Origin: Parvibaculum sp.
GTDB lineage: Bacteria; Pseudomonadota; Alphaproteobacteria; Parvibaculales; Parvibaculaceae
NCBI GenBank assembly: GCA_013823365.1
Contig: PNMC01000003.1
Coordinates: 1 to 47,308, forward strand
Reading direction: 5' to 3'
DNA length: 47,308 nt
Shown here: piece by piece, positions 1 to 7,962 of the stretch
How the letters are laid out: each line of letters starts with the position of its first letter
Numbering within the stretch: the first letter of the stretch is position 1
Program-made: the position numbers and the translations under genes
Notes under the pieces: model-generated
Databases searched by the model: none
What the model was told of the DNA's origin: nothing
Seen by the model: the letters and a program-made list of their open reading frames with translations, nothing else

Positions 1-7
1 TGGCTAT

Positions 8-1090
8 ATGACTTCTTTCAAATTCTCTTCGCTAAGGACTTTCGCGGCGGCGCTTGCCGTTGTGGCGCTTGCTTTCACCTCATTCTCACCGGCACACGCC
101 GCGCCGAAGAAGGACTTCAAGGTGGCCTGGTCGATCTATGTCGGCTGGATGCCCTGGGGCTATGCGATGGACAATGGCATCGTGAAGAAGTGGGCCGACA
201 AGTATGACATCAATATCGAGGTCGTGCAGTTCAACGACTATATCGAGGCCATCAACCAGTACACGGCCGGCGCCTATGACGGCGTGATGGCGACCAACAT
301 GGATGCGCTCGCCATTCCTGCAGCAGGCGGCGTCGACTCCACCATCCTCATTATCTGCGATTACTCGGACGGCAACGACGTCATCATTCTCAAGGGGAAA
401 GACAAGCTCGAAGACATCAAGGGGCAGCGGGTCAACCTCGTCGAGCTTTCGGTGTCGCATTACACGCTGGCTCGCGGCCTGGAGTCGGTCGGCCTGACGG
501 AGCGCGACGTCACGGTCATCAACACGTCGGATGCCGACATGATCGCCGCCTATGCAACACCGCAGGTGACCGCAATGGTGACCTGGAACCCGATGGCGGC
601 CGAGATTCTGGCAGCGCCCAACGCCCACAACGTGTTCGACTCCACGAAGCTTCCCGGTGAAATCCAGGACTCGCTCGTCGTAAACACGCAGACCTTGAAG
701 GACAATCCGGACTTCGCCAAGGCCATGACGGGCATCTGGTACGAAACCATGGCGCTGATGTCCGCCGACGACGAGGCGGCCAAGGCCGCGAAGACGGCGA
801 TGGGCGTTGCGTCCGGCACCGATCTCGAAGGTTATGAGATGCAGCTCGCGGCGACGGCCATGTTCTACAAGCCCGAAGACTACATCACCTTTACCGAGGG
901 CAACCTTGCCGAGCTTACCTCCTTCGTGACGAAGTTCCTTTTCGACCACGGACTTCTCGGCGAAGCTGCGACCTCGCCCGGCTATATCGGCATCGAGCTT
1001 GCAGACGGCACGATCGTGGGCGACGAAAGCAACGTGCTGCTTCGCTACAACACCGAGTACGCGAAAATGGCTGCCGAAGGGAAGCTCTGA
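8..1090 (+). CDS. ABC transporter substrate-binding protein of the guanidine (formerly 'urea carboxylase') locus
   Basis: This is the periplasmic binding protein of an importer, 360 aa. Residues 1-31 form a Sec signal peptide (basic start, a long Ala/Val core and AHA-A before the mature end). The rest has the two-lobed NitT/TauA-like layout, with a ligand-region segment VAWSIYVGWMPWGY near residue 39. It resembles the binding-protein family normally found beside urea carboxylase genes. It is the first gene of a same-strand run of transporter and catabolic genes, so its ligand is most likely guanidine or a guanidinium compound; that is inference from context. Only seven bases precede the ATG, so its ribosome site, promoter and any upstream riboswitch lie outside the window. 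The intact signal peptide supports this start. Confidence 0.85.
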   Translation: MTSFKFSSLRTFAAALAVVALAFTSFSPAHAAPKKDFKVAWSIYVGWMPWGYAMDNGIVKKWADKYDINIEVVQFNDYIEAINQYTAGAYDGVMATNMDALAIPAAGGVDSTILIICDYSDGNDVIILKGKDKLEDIKGQRVNLVELSVSHYTLARGLESVGLTERDVTVINTSDADMIAAYATPQVTAMVTWNPMAAEILAAPNAHNVFDSTKLPGEIQDSLVVNTQTLKDNPDFAKAMTGIWYETMALMSADDEAAKAAKTAMGVASGTDLEGYEMQLAATAMFYKPEDYITFTEGNLAELTSFVTKFLFDHGLLGEAATSPGYIGIELADGTIVGDESNVLLRYNTEYAKMAAEGKL

Positions 1091-1123
1091 CGGCAACCGG
1101 AACGGATCGAGGCCAGTAACGTC

Positions 1124-1942
1124 ATGCGTAGATTAATCAACCGGCGGCCCGACATTGCGACGCGGTTTGGGCTCATGCTCGTACCCTTCGTGATCGTCAT
1201 CATCGTCTATATGGTTGCATCCGAGGCGCGTCTTTCGGTCAATCCGAACGACAAGCTTCTCCCTGGATGGTCGTCGATTTCGGCGGCCGTCGAGCGCATG
1301 GCGTTCCAGCCCGATCAGCGGACCGGCAATTACCTGCTCTGGACGGACACGATATCGAGCCTCACAAGGCTCGGTATCGGTGTCGCCATCGCAACGCTGA
1401 TCGGCGGTGTGTTCGGCATTCTGCAGGGGCTCATCCCCTACTGGCGGGCCACCTTCAACTCATTCACGGCGGTGCTCTCGATGATCCCGCCGCTCGCGCT
1501 TCTTCCCATCCTCTTCATTGCGCTGGGCCTTGGCGAGTTATCGAAAGTGGCGCTCATCGCCATCGGCATCACGCCGTTCCTTATCCGCGATCTGGCGCTG
1601 CGCACGGCCGAAATACCTCACGAGGAAATCATCAAGGCGCAGACGCTCGGCGCGTCGACATGGCAGATCATTCTCAGGGTCGTCGTGCCGCAAATGCTGC
1701 CCCGGCTTATCGACGGGCTTCGTTTCTCGCTCGGTGCGGCCTGGCTCTTTCTCATTGCGGCTGAGGCCATCGCATCGGATAGCGGGCTTGGCTATCGCAT
1801 CTTCCTGATGCGGCGTTATCTCGCCATGGACGTGATCCTGCCCTATGTCGCCTGGATCACCTTCCTTGCCTTCGCGCTCGACCTTGCGCTCCGCCTCTTC
1901 CAGCGTGTCGCATTTCCCTGGATGTTCCGGGGGCGCGCATGA
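1124..1942 (+). CDS. ABC transporter permease, guanidine locus
   Basis: This is an inner-membrane permease of the SsuC/TauC/NitT type, 272 aa. It has about six hydrophobic segments. The cytoplasmic EAA loop that contacts the ATPase is visible around residues 165-195 (EEIIKAQTLGAS followed by a conserved hydrophobic stretch and VVPQMLP). It starts 33 bases after the binding-protein stop, with a weak GAGG upstream, and its TGA overlaps the ATG of the ATPase (ATGA), so the two are translationally coupled. Together with its neighbours it should import the operon substrate. The substrate cannot be read from the sequence itself; guanidine is inferred from the downstream enzymes and riboswitch. Confidence 0.88.
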   Translation: MRRLINRRPDIATRFGLMLVPFVIVIIVYMVASEARLSVNPNDKLLPGWSSISAAVERMAFQPDQRTGNYLLWTDTISSLTRLGIGVAIATLIGGVFGILQGLIPYWRATFNSFTAVLSMIPPLALLPILFIALGLGELSKVALIAIGITPFLIRDLALRTAEIPHEEIIKAQTLGASTWQIILRVVVPQMLPRLIDGLRFSLGAAWLFLIAAEAIASDSGLGYRIFLMRRYLAMDVILPYVAWITFLAFALDLALRLFQRVAFPWMFRGRA

Positions 1943-2709
1943 CGCAGGTCACAGTCGAAAATCTCTGGAAGGTCTATGGCGACCAGACCGTGCTGGAGAA
2001 TATCAATTTTACGGCCGAGCCCGGCTCCTTCATCTCGCTTGTCGGGCCGTCCGGCTGCGGCAAGTCCACCTTCCTCCGCATGATGCTGGGCGATGAAAGC
2101 CCCAGCCGCGGCCGCATTCTGATCGATGGTGTGGAGCTCGAAGACGAACCGTCGCCCGATCGCGGCGTCGTCTTTCAGAAATACTCCGTCTTTCCACATC
2201 TCACCGCGCTTCAGAATGTGATGCTCGGCCTCGAATTCGGGGGGAGCCCTTTTCTCGCCCGGCTTCGCGGAAAGAAGCGGCGCGCGGCGCGGGCGGCCTC
2301 GCTCGAGATGCTTCAGAATGTCGGTCTGTCGCAAGCGGCAGGCAAATATCCGTCGGAACTTTCGGGCGGCATGCAGCAGCGGCTCGCCATCGCCCAGGCG
2401 CTCGTCAAGAAGCCGAAGATTTTGCTGCTCGACGAGCCGTTCGGCGCGCTCGATCCGGGCATCCGCGCGGAGGTGCACGACATCATGCTCCGGCTCTGGC
2501 GCGAGGAACGCATGACGATCTTCATGGTGACGCATGATCTTTCGGAGGCCTTCAAGCTCGGCACGCGCGTTATCGCGTTCGACAGGGTGAGAACGCGGCC
2601 GGAAGAGGCGAAGGCTTATGGCGCGACGGTGACGTTCGACCTCAAGGTCGACGGCAAGAGCGTGCCGCCCGCGCCGGCGGAACCGCCGCTGAAGGCGGCG
2701 GCGCAGTAG
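1939..2709 (+). CDS. ABC transporter ATP-binding protein, guanidine locus
   Basis: This is the ATPase that powers the importer, 256 aa. The Walker A motif GPSGCGKST spans residues 36-44 with the lysine at 42. The signature LSGGMQQR and the Walker B stretch ILLLDEPFGALD follow in the usual order, then the switch histidine in FMVTHD. It belongs to the nitrate/sulfonate/taurine class of import ATPases. The last 40 residues are an Ala/Pro/Lys-rich tail beyond the core fold. It overlaps the permease stop by four bases. A 114-base gap holding a structured RNA separates it from the enzyme genes, so transporter and enzymes can be set to different levels. Confidence 0.9.
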   Translation: MTQVTVENLWKVYGDQTVLENINFTAEPGSFISLVGPSGCGKSTFLRMMLGDESPSRGRILIDGVELEDEPSPDRGVVFQKYSVFPHLTALQNVMLGLEFGGSPFLARLRGKKRRAARAASLEMLQNVGLSQAAGKYPSELSGGMQQRLAIAQALVKKPKILLLDEPFGALDPGIRAEVHDIMLRLWREERMTIFMVTHDLSEAFKLGTRVIAFDRVRTRPEEAKAYGATVTFDLKVDGKSVPPAPAEPPLKAAAQ

Positions 2710-2714
2710 AATCG

Positions 2715-2823
2715 GCCGGGCAGGACGGCCTGCCCGGTGTCGCAAGGTTCCGCTCGGCGGAGCAACTGCCTGGACGGCCAGGCTTCGGCCCGGGGAAACC
2801 CGGCGCGCAACAGGAGACGCGCG
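2715..2823 (+). promoter_or_regulatory. Guanidine-II (mini-ykkC) riboswitch candidate
   Basis: Two hairpins with identical ACGG tetraloops lie in the gap between the ATPase and the first DUF1989 gene. P1 is CCGGGCAGG (2716-2724), ACGG (2725-2728), CCTGCCCGG (2729-2737), nine perfect pairs. P2 is GCCTGG (2768-2773), ACGG (2774-2777), CCAGGC (2778-2783), six perfect pairs. Two stem-loops with ACGR loops joined by a linker, just upstream of a ribosome site, is the defining architecture of the mini-ykkC / guanidine-II class, in which the loops bind guanidinium and pair with each other. A third hairpin with a GAAA loop follows (CCGGG 2790-2794, CCCGG 2799-2803). The AGGAG ribosome site (2812-2816) sits between complementary GCGCG (2803-2807) and CGCGC (2818-2822), which fits translational control of the gene at 2824. 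There is no U-tract, so it is not a terminator. Confidence 0.85.
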
Positions 2824-3660
2824 ATGGCGGAAGCAACCCGCAAGAAAGAATATACCGGCCCTTATGCCGCGCAGCAGGAGCGTTACGATCAGCTCTTCGG
2901 CGGCGCGAAGGCGCGCAAGAAGGACGTGGCCGATGCGCCGCGCAATCCGGCAGAGATTCCCCCGGCTCTCATCCGCTCGACGGAGGTGCTTGCGGGCGGC
3001 TGGGGCCATGCCCTGCCGGTGAAGCGCGGCGAGACGCTCAGGATCGTCAACAGGCATGGAACGCCCGGCGTGTCGGTGATCATGTTCAACTCTGCCGATA
3101 TGAGCGAGAGGCTCAATGCCGGCGATACGATGAAGGTGCAGTGGAATGCGCGGCTGACGCGCGGCGCCGGTCTCTTTTCCGATATGGGACGCGTGCTCGC
3201 GTCGATCACGGACGACACATATGGCCGTCACGATGCGTTGACCGGCGGTTCGACGCCGGGCAGCAACGAGGAGCGCTACGGCGATGCCACCTTGCGCAGC
3301 ACGCGGGGGAACTTCGTCCTGCTCGCCTCGAAGCACGGGCTCGACAAGCGTGACATTCCGCCTTGCGTCACCTTCTTCGCGCCGGTTGGTGTCGACGCTC
3401 ATGGCCGGTTCCGCTGGGAAGGGGAGGGAGCGAAGGCGGGAGACTATGTGGACCTGCGCGCCGAACTCGACATTCTCGTCTTCGTGTCCAATGCGCCTCA
3501 CCCTTATGCACCCGGTGCCTATGCGCCGGGGGAAATCGACCTCCTCGTCTGGAAATCGCCACCGCCCACATCGGATGATTTCTGCCGCACCGCTTCGGAA
3601 GAGGCGATCCGCGGTTTCGAGAACAATGCGCGCTATCTTGCCGCGCGCGGAGAGGAGTGA
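2824..3660 (+). CDS. Carboxyguanidine deiminase subunit, UAAP1-type DUF1989 protein
   Basis: This 278-aa DUF1989 protein belongs to the group called urea carboxylase-associated protein 1. In Pseudomonas syringae, two DUF1989 proteins form the heterodimeric carboxyguanidine deiminase CgdAB, which turns carboxyguanidine into allophanate plus ammonia. The core here runs from about residue 50 (GGWGHALPVKRG) through FSDMGRVLASITDDTYGRHD to DYVDLRAELDILVFVSN. The ATG at 2824 has AGGAG seven bases upstream; a more distal in-frame start would run back through the riboswitch and is rejected. Where its partner has cysteines, this copy has STRGNF and GGSTPGSN, so it may be the non-catalytic or structural partner. 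Which of CgdA or CgdB it is, I cannot say. Confidence 0.85.
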   Translation: MAEATRKKEYTGPYAAQQERYDQLFGGAKARKKDVADAPRNPAEIPPALIRSTEVLAGGWGHALPVKRGETLRIVNRHGTPGVSVIMFNSADMSERLNAGDTMKVQWNARLTRGAGLFSDMGRVLASITDDTYGRHDALTGGSTPGSNEERYGDATLRSTRGNFVLLASKHGLDKRDIPPCVTFFAPVGVDAHGRFRWEGEGAKAGDYVDLRAELDILVFVSNAPHPYAPGAYAPGEIDLLVWKSPPPTSDDFCRTASEEAIRGFENNARYLAARGEE

Positions 3661-3665
3661 GGCCG

Positions 3666-4295
3666 ATGAGCATTCCCAATCGCAACGAAGCAGACGCTAT
3701 CTACGATTTCACGGTACCTGCGCTCCGCCCCTGGTCGCATGAGGTGAAGAAGGGGCAGATCCTCCGGATTATCGATCTCGAAGGCTGCCAGGCGGTCGAT
3801 ACGCTTTTTTACTCGAAGGCCGACCCGTCGGAGCGCTACAGCGCGCAGGATACAGTGCGCGTGCAGGGCTCTCCCTATGTGACGGCGGGCACGAAACTCA
3901 TTTCGAGCGAAGGCAATGTCATGGGCGTCGTGATCGCCGATACGTCGGGCAATCACGATACGTCGGCGGGTGCCTGCTCTGCGGAAGCCAACACGGTGCG
4001 CTTCGGCTACGAGACGCGCTACATGCACAGCTGCCGCGATAATTTCGTGATGGAGCTTTCGCGTCACGGGCTTACCAAGCGCGACATCGTCTCGAACATC
4101 AATTTCTTCATGAATGTGCCGGTCGAGGAAGACGGGACGCTTGCCATTGTCGACGGGATTTCGAAGCCGGGCGACTATGTCGAGATCCGCGCGGAGATGG
4201 ATCTGCTCTGCGTCATCTCGAATTGTCCGCAGGTGAACAATCCCTGCAATGGATTCAATCCCACTCCCGTCCGCACATTGATCTGGGACGCCTGA
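3666..4295 (+). CDS. Carboxyguanidine deiminase subunit, UAAP2-type DUF1989 protein
   Basis: This is the second DUF1989 protein, 209 aa, homologous to its upstream neighbour and predicted to pair with it as carboxyguanidine deiminase. It carries several cysteines that look like metal or catalytic ligands: C104 in GACSAEAN, C123 in MHSCRDNF, C182, and C187 and C194 in NCPQVNNPCNG. The matching C104 and C123 positions in the partner are not cysteine. The ATG at 3666 follows the previous stop by five bases with a GAGGAG-type site inside the end of the upstream gene; a GTG at 3657 is possible but badly spaced. The family has often been annotated as urea-related. The presence of both DUF1989 genes points to guanidine as substrate. 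Confidence 0.85.
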   Translation: MSIPNRNEADAIYDFTVPALRPWSHEVKKGQILRIIDLEGCQAVDTLFYSKADPSERYSAQDTVRVQGSPYVTAGTKLISSEGNVMGVVIADTSGNHDTSAGACSAEANTVRFGYETRYMHSCRDNFVMELSRHGLTKRDIVSNINFFMNVPVEEDGTLAIVDGISKPGDYVEIRAEMDLLCVISNCPQVNNPCNGFNPTPVRTLIWDA

Positions 4296-4341
4296 AGCGT
4301 TCCCGCCCGGCGGGCATCCGCCGGGCGCCATCGGAGGCCCG

Positions 4342-7300
4342 ATGTTCAAGAAGGTTCTGATCGCCAATCGAGGCGAGATCGCCGTCCGTGTCGTCAAGAC
4401 ATTGCGGCGCATGGGCATCATGCCCGTTGCAATATATTCCGAGGCCGACCGCTTTGCGCCGCATGTGCGGCTCGCGGATGAAGCGGTCTGCGTGGGCCCG
4501 GCGCCCGTGGCCGAGAGTTATCTCGATATCGATGCCATTCTCGCGGCTGCACGGGCGACCGGCGCGGAGGCCGTGCATCCCGGATACGGGTTTCTGAGCG
4601 AGAACCCGGAATTCGCGGCGGCGCTTGCACGCGAAGGCATCGCTTTCATCGGCCCGCGGCCGGAGCATATGCGCGCCTTCGCCCTGAAGCACACGGCGCG
4701 CGAGCTGGCGGAGAAGAGCGGCGTACCGCTGCTGCCCGGTTCGCCGCTCATCGTCGACCTCGACGATGCGCTGACGCGGGCCGATGAAATCGGCTATCCG
4801 GTCATGCTGAAAAGCACGGCGGGCGGCGGCGGCATCGGTCTCCAGCTTTGCCATTCGGCGGAAGAGATGCCGCGGCTTTATGAGACCGTGCGGCGGCTCT
4901 CGCTTGCGAATTTCAAGGATAGCGGTCTCTTTCTCGAGAAATATGTCGCCGCCGCGCGGCATATCGAGGTGCAGATATTCGGCGATGGCGAAGGGAACGT
5001 CATCGCGCTTGGCGAGCGCGACTGTTCCGCGCAGCGCCGCAACCAGAAGGTGATCGAGGAAACGCCGGCGCCGGGGCTGACGGCGGCGGACCGCGCGGCG
5101 CTGCATGAGGCGGCGGTGAGGCTCGGCAAAAGCGTTTCCTACGCGTCTGCCGGCACGGTCGAGTTCATCTACGACGAGGCGGAGAAGAAGTTCTATTTCC
5201 TCGAAGTGAACACGCGCCTTCAGGTCGAGCATCCGGTGACGGAGGAGGTGACGGGGCTCGATCTCGTGGAAATGATGGTGCGGCAGGCCGCGGGCGAGCT
5301 TGGCGCGCTGGAACAGTATATGCGCGAGCCGAAGGGCCATGCCATCGAGGTGCGGCTTTATGCCGAAGATCCCGGCAAGAATTTCCAGCCCTCCTCGGGC
5401 CTTCTCACCGAGGTGACGTTTCCCGAGGGCACTCGCGTCGATGGCTGGATCGCGACGGGGACGGAGGTGACGCCTTTCTACGACCCCATGCTCGCCAAGG
5501 TGATCGTGAAGGGCGCCACGCGAGAGGACGCGGCGGCCAAGCTCGCCGCGGCTCTCGATGCGTCGTCGGTCTATGGCATCGAAACCAATCTCGACTATCT
5601 GCGTGGCCTTGCGCGGTCGGACGCCTTTCTGCAGGGGCGGATGCTCACCTCGACGCTCGCGAGCCACGAGGCTGAAAGCGCCGCGATCGACGTGCTCTCG
5701 CCCGGCGCGCAATCGAGCCTGCAGGATTGGCCGGGGCGCGAGGGCTACTGGAATGTGGGCGTGCCGCCCTCGGGGCCGATGGATCCTCTGTCGCACCGGC
5801 TCGCAAACCGGCTTGCGGGCAATGCGGAAGATGCCGCAACCCTCGAAATGACGCTCGAAGGCCCGACGCTCCGCTTCCGCTGCGACGCCACCCTCGCACT
5901 CACGGGTGCGGAGATGGAGGCGGCGCTTGACGGGGTTCCGGTTTCCTTCTGGCAGGCTTTCGATGTGAAAAGGGGGCAGGTGCTCTCGCTCGGCCGGGTG
6001 AAGGGCGCGGGGCAGCGCGCCTATCTTGCGATCCGAAACGGTTTCGACGCGCCGCTCTATCTCGGCTCCCGCTCCGCATTCACGCTTGGCCGGTTCGGCG
6101 GGCACGGCACGGGTGCGCTGAAGACCGGCGATGTCTTGCGTATTGCAAAGGAGGGGGCGGTGGAACCCGCCGTTGCGACGCAGCTTCCGGTTTCCGCACG
6201 GGTGCCGCTCACGCGGGAATGGGAGATCGCCGTTCTCTACGGCCCGCACGGCGCACCGGACTTTTTTCTCGATGAGGACATCGATGCGCTTTTCGGCACG
6301 GCCTACGAGGTTCACTACAATTCCGCGCGAACGGGCGTGCGCCTCATCGGGCCGAAGCCGAAATGGGCGCGGAAGGATGGCGGTGAGGCGGGGCTTCATC
6401 CTTCGAATATTCACGACAATGCCTATGCCATCGGGACGATCGATTTCACGGGCGACATGCCGATCATTCTCGGGCCGGACGGGCCGAGCCTCGGCGGCTT
6501 TGTCTGCCCGGCAACGCTTGCAAAGGCCGAACTCTGGAAGCTCGGCCAGTTGAAGCCGGGCGACAAGGTGCGCTTTCACCGCATCACGGATGCGGAGGCT
6601 GCAGAGCGTCGGCGCGTGGAGGATCTCTGGGTGAAGGCACTTGCCCGCCCCGTCGCGCCGCTTGCGCGCCAAGCCGCAAAGGAAGACGCGATCCTGAAAC
6701 GGATCGGCGATCTCGAGACCGAAGTGACCTATCGGCGGGCGGGCGACGATTACCTGCTGATCGAATATGGCCCCATCGTGCTCGATTTCGCGCTGCGCTT
6801 CCGGGCGCATGCGATGATGACGGCGCTGGAGGAGCGTGCGCTTCAGGGCATCATCGAGATGACGCCTGGCATCCGCTCGCTTCAGATCCATTTCGATCCG
6901 GACGTGTTGCCGGCGCGCAAGCTTCTCTCGATTCTCGATGAGATGGAGCGGGCCCTGCCTGCGACGGCGGATATCGAGGTGCCGAGCCGCGTCGTGCATC
7001 TGCCCTTGTCATGGGACGATGAAGCGGCGCGCGAAGCGATCCGGAAGTACGAGACGCTCGTCAGGCCCGATGCGCCGTGGGTCCCGTCCAATATCGAGTT
7101 CATTCGCCGCATCAACGGGCTCAGCAGCATCGCAGATGTGAAGCGGATCGTCTTCGATGCGGATTACATGGTGCTCGGGCTCGGCGATGTCTATCTCGGC
7201 GCTCCCGTCGCAACACCGCTCGACCCGCGCCATCGGCTCGTGACCACGAAATACAATCCGGCGCGCACATGGACGCCTGAAAATGCCGTCGGCATCGGCG

Positions 7301-7962
7301 GCGCCTATCTCTGCGTCTATGGCATGGAGGGGCCGGGCGGCTACCAGCTTGTCGGCCGTACGGTGCAGATGTGGAACAGCTGGCGGAAGACCGCGAATTT
7401 CGAGAAGCCGTGGCTGCTTCGCTTCTTCGACAGGCTGCGCTTCTTCCCCGTTTCGGCGGAAGAGCTGAAGGAAGCGCGCGAGGCCTTCCCGCACGGTCGA
7501 TACGAAGTGAGGGTGGAGGAGGGCTCGTTCCGCCTCAGCGATTACTTCGCCTTCCTCGAGAAGAATGCGGAAGATATTTCCGCCTTCCGTGTCTCGCAGC
7601 GCCGCGCCTTCGAGGAGGAGCGGAAGCGCTGGGAAGAACAGGGCCTTGCCATGTCGGCGATGGAGCCGGAGGCGATAGCGGTCGAGGATGCGGCCGATGT
7701 GCCGGAGGGCGGGCGGCTCGTGGAGGCGGGCGTGCCGGGCAATGTCTGGTCCATCGGTGTGAAGCCGGGCGACGAGGTATCCGCCGACCAGACATTGGTG
7801 GTGCTCGAATCCATGAAAATGGAAATCGAGGTGCGGGCGCCGGTCGCAGCGCGCGTGCATGAGGTTCACTGCGCACCGGGCAAGATGGTGCAGGCGGGAC
7901 AGGCGCTCGTCACGCTCGTACCTATCGAGGCAGAACTGCCGGAGCTGGAGGCTGCATCGTGA
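4342..7962 (+). CDS. Biotin-dependent guanidine carboxylase (annotated family: urea carboxylase)
   Basis: This 1206-aa single-chain carboxylase uses ATP and bicarbonate to carboxylate guanidine (or urea) on nitrogen. Domains in order: biotin carboxylase N-lobe (about 1-110); ATP-grasp (about 115-320) with the glycine-rich loop STAGGGGIG at 158-166 and EVNTRLQVEH at 288-297; biotin carboxylase C-lobe (to about 440); KipA/AHS2-like (about 450-745) and KipI/AHS1-like (about 780-1040) carboxyltransferase halves; a charged linker; and a biotinyl domain with ESMKMEI, K1159 being the biotin site. Length and order match urea carboxylase. Bacterial members next to two DUF1989 genes prefer guanidine, and an Asp/Asn difference in the carboxyltransferase site separates guanidine from urea enzymes. 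I could not place that residue from memory. The start has CGGAGG five bases upstream. Confidence 0.92.
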   Translation: MFKKVLIANRGEIAVRVVKTLRRMGIMPVAIYSEADRFAPHVRLADEAVCVGPAPVAESYLDIDAILAAARATGAEAVHPGYGFLSENPEFAAALAREGIAFIGPRPEHMRAFALKHTARELAEKSGVPLLPGSPLIVDLDDALTRADEIGYPVMLKSTAGGGGIGLQLCHSAEEMPRLYETVRRLSLANFKDSGLFLEKYVAAARHIEVQIFGDGEGNVIALGERDCSAQRRNQKVIEETPAPGLTAADRAALHEAAVRLGKSVSYASAGTVEFIYDEAEKKFYFLEVNTRLQVEHPVTEEVTGLDLVEMMVRQAAGELGALEQYMREPKGHAIEVRLYAEDPGKNFQPSSGLLTEVTFPEGTRVDGWIATGTEVTPFYDPMLAKVIVKGATREDAAAKLAAALDASSVYGIETNLDYLRGLARSDAFLQGRMLTSTLASHEAESAAIDVLSPGAQSSLQDWPGREGYWNVGVPPSGPMDPLSHRLANRLAGNAEDAATLEMTLEGPTLRFRCDATLALTGAEMEAALDGVPVSFWQAFDVKRGQVLSLGRVKGAGQRAYLAIRNGFDAPLYLGSRSAFTLGRFGGHGTGALKTGDVLRIAKEGAVEPAVATQLPVSARVPLTREWEIAVLYGPHGAPDFFLDEDIDALFGTAYEVHYNSARTGVRLIGPKPKWARKDGGEAGLHPSNIHDNAYAIGTIDFTGDMPIILGPDGPSLGGFVCPATLAKAELWKLGQLKPGDKVRFHRITDAEAAERRRVEDLWVKALARPVAPLARQAAKEDAILKRIGDLETEVTYRRAGDDYLLIEYGPIVLDFALRFRAHAMMTALEERALQGIIEMTPGIRSLQIHFDPDVLPARKLLSILDEMERALPATADIEVPSRVVHLPLSWDDEAAREAIRKYETLVRPDAPWVPSNIEFIRRINGLSSIADVKRIVFDADYMVLGLGDVYLGAPVATPLDPRHRLVTTKYNPARTWTPENAVGIGGAYLCVYGMEGPGGYQLVGRTVQMWNSWRKTANFEKPWLLRFFDRLRFFPVSAEELKEAREAFPHGRYEVRVEEGSFRLSDYFAFLEKNAEDISAFRVSQRRAFEEERKRWEEQGLAMSAMEPEAIAVEDAADVPEGGRLVEAGVPGNVWSIGVKPGDEVSADQTLVVLESMKMEIEVRAPVAARVHEVHCAPGKMVQAGQALVTLVPIEAELPELEAAS

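Noticed and set aside
8-2709. Reading the importer as a UrtABCDE-type urea transporter
   Set aside because: There is one permease and one ATPase of the NitT/Tau type, not the five-gene branched-chain-like Urt set.
1843-3501. Minus-strand open frame opposite the ABC ATPase and first DUF1989 gene (552 codons)
   Set aside because: It spans two clear plus-strand genes and an RNA element, and has low-complexity Arg-rich translation.
4255-6999. Long open frame on the minus strand opposite the carboxylase (914 codons)
   Set aside because: It is Arg/His-rich, has no recognisable domain, and is the mirror of strong codon bias in the real carboxylase gene.
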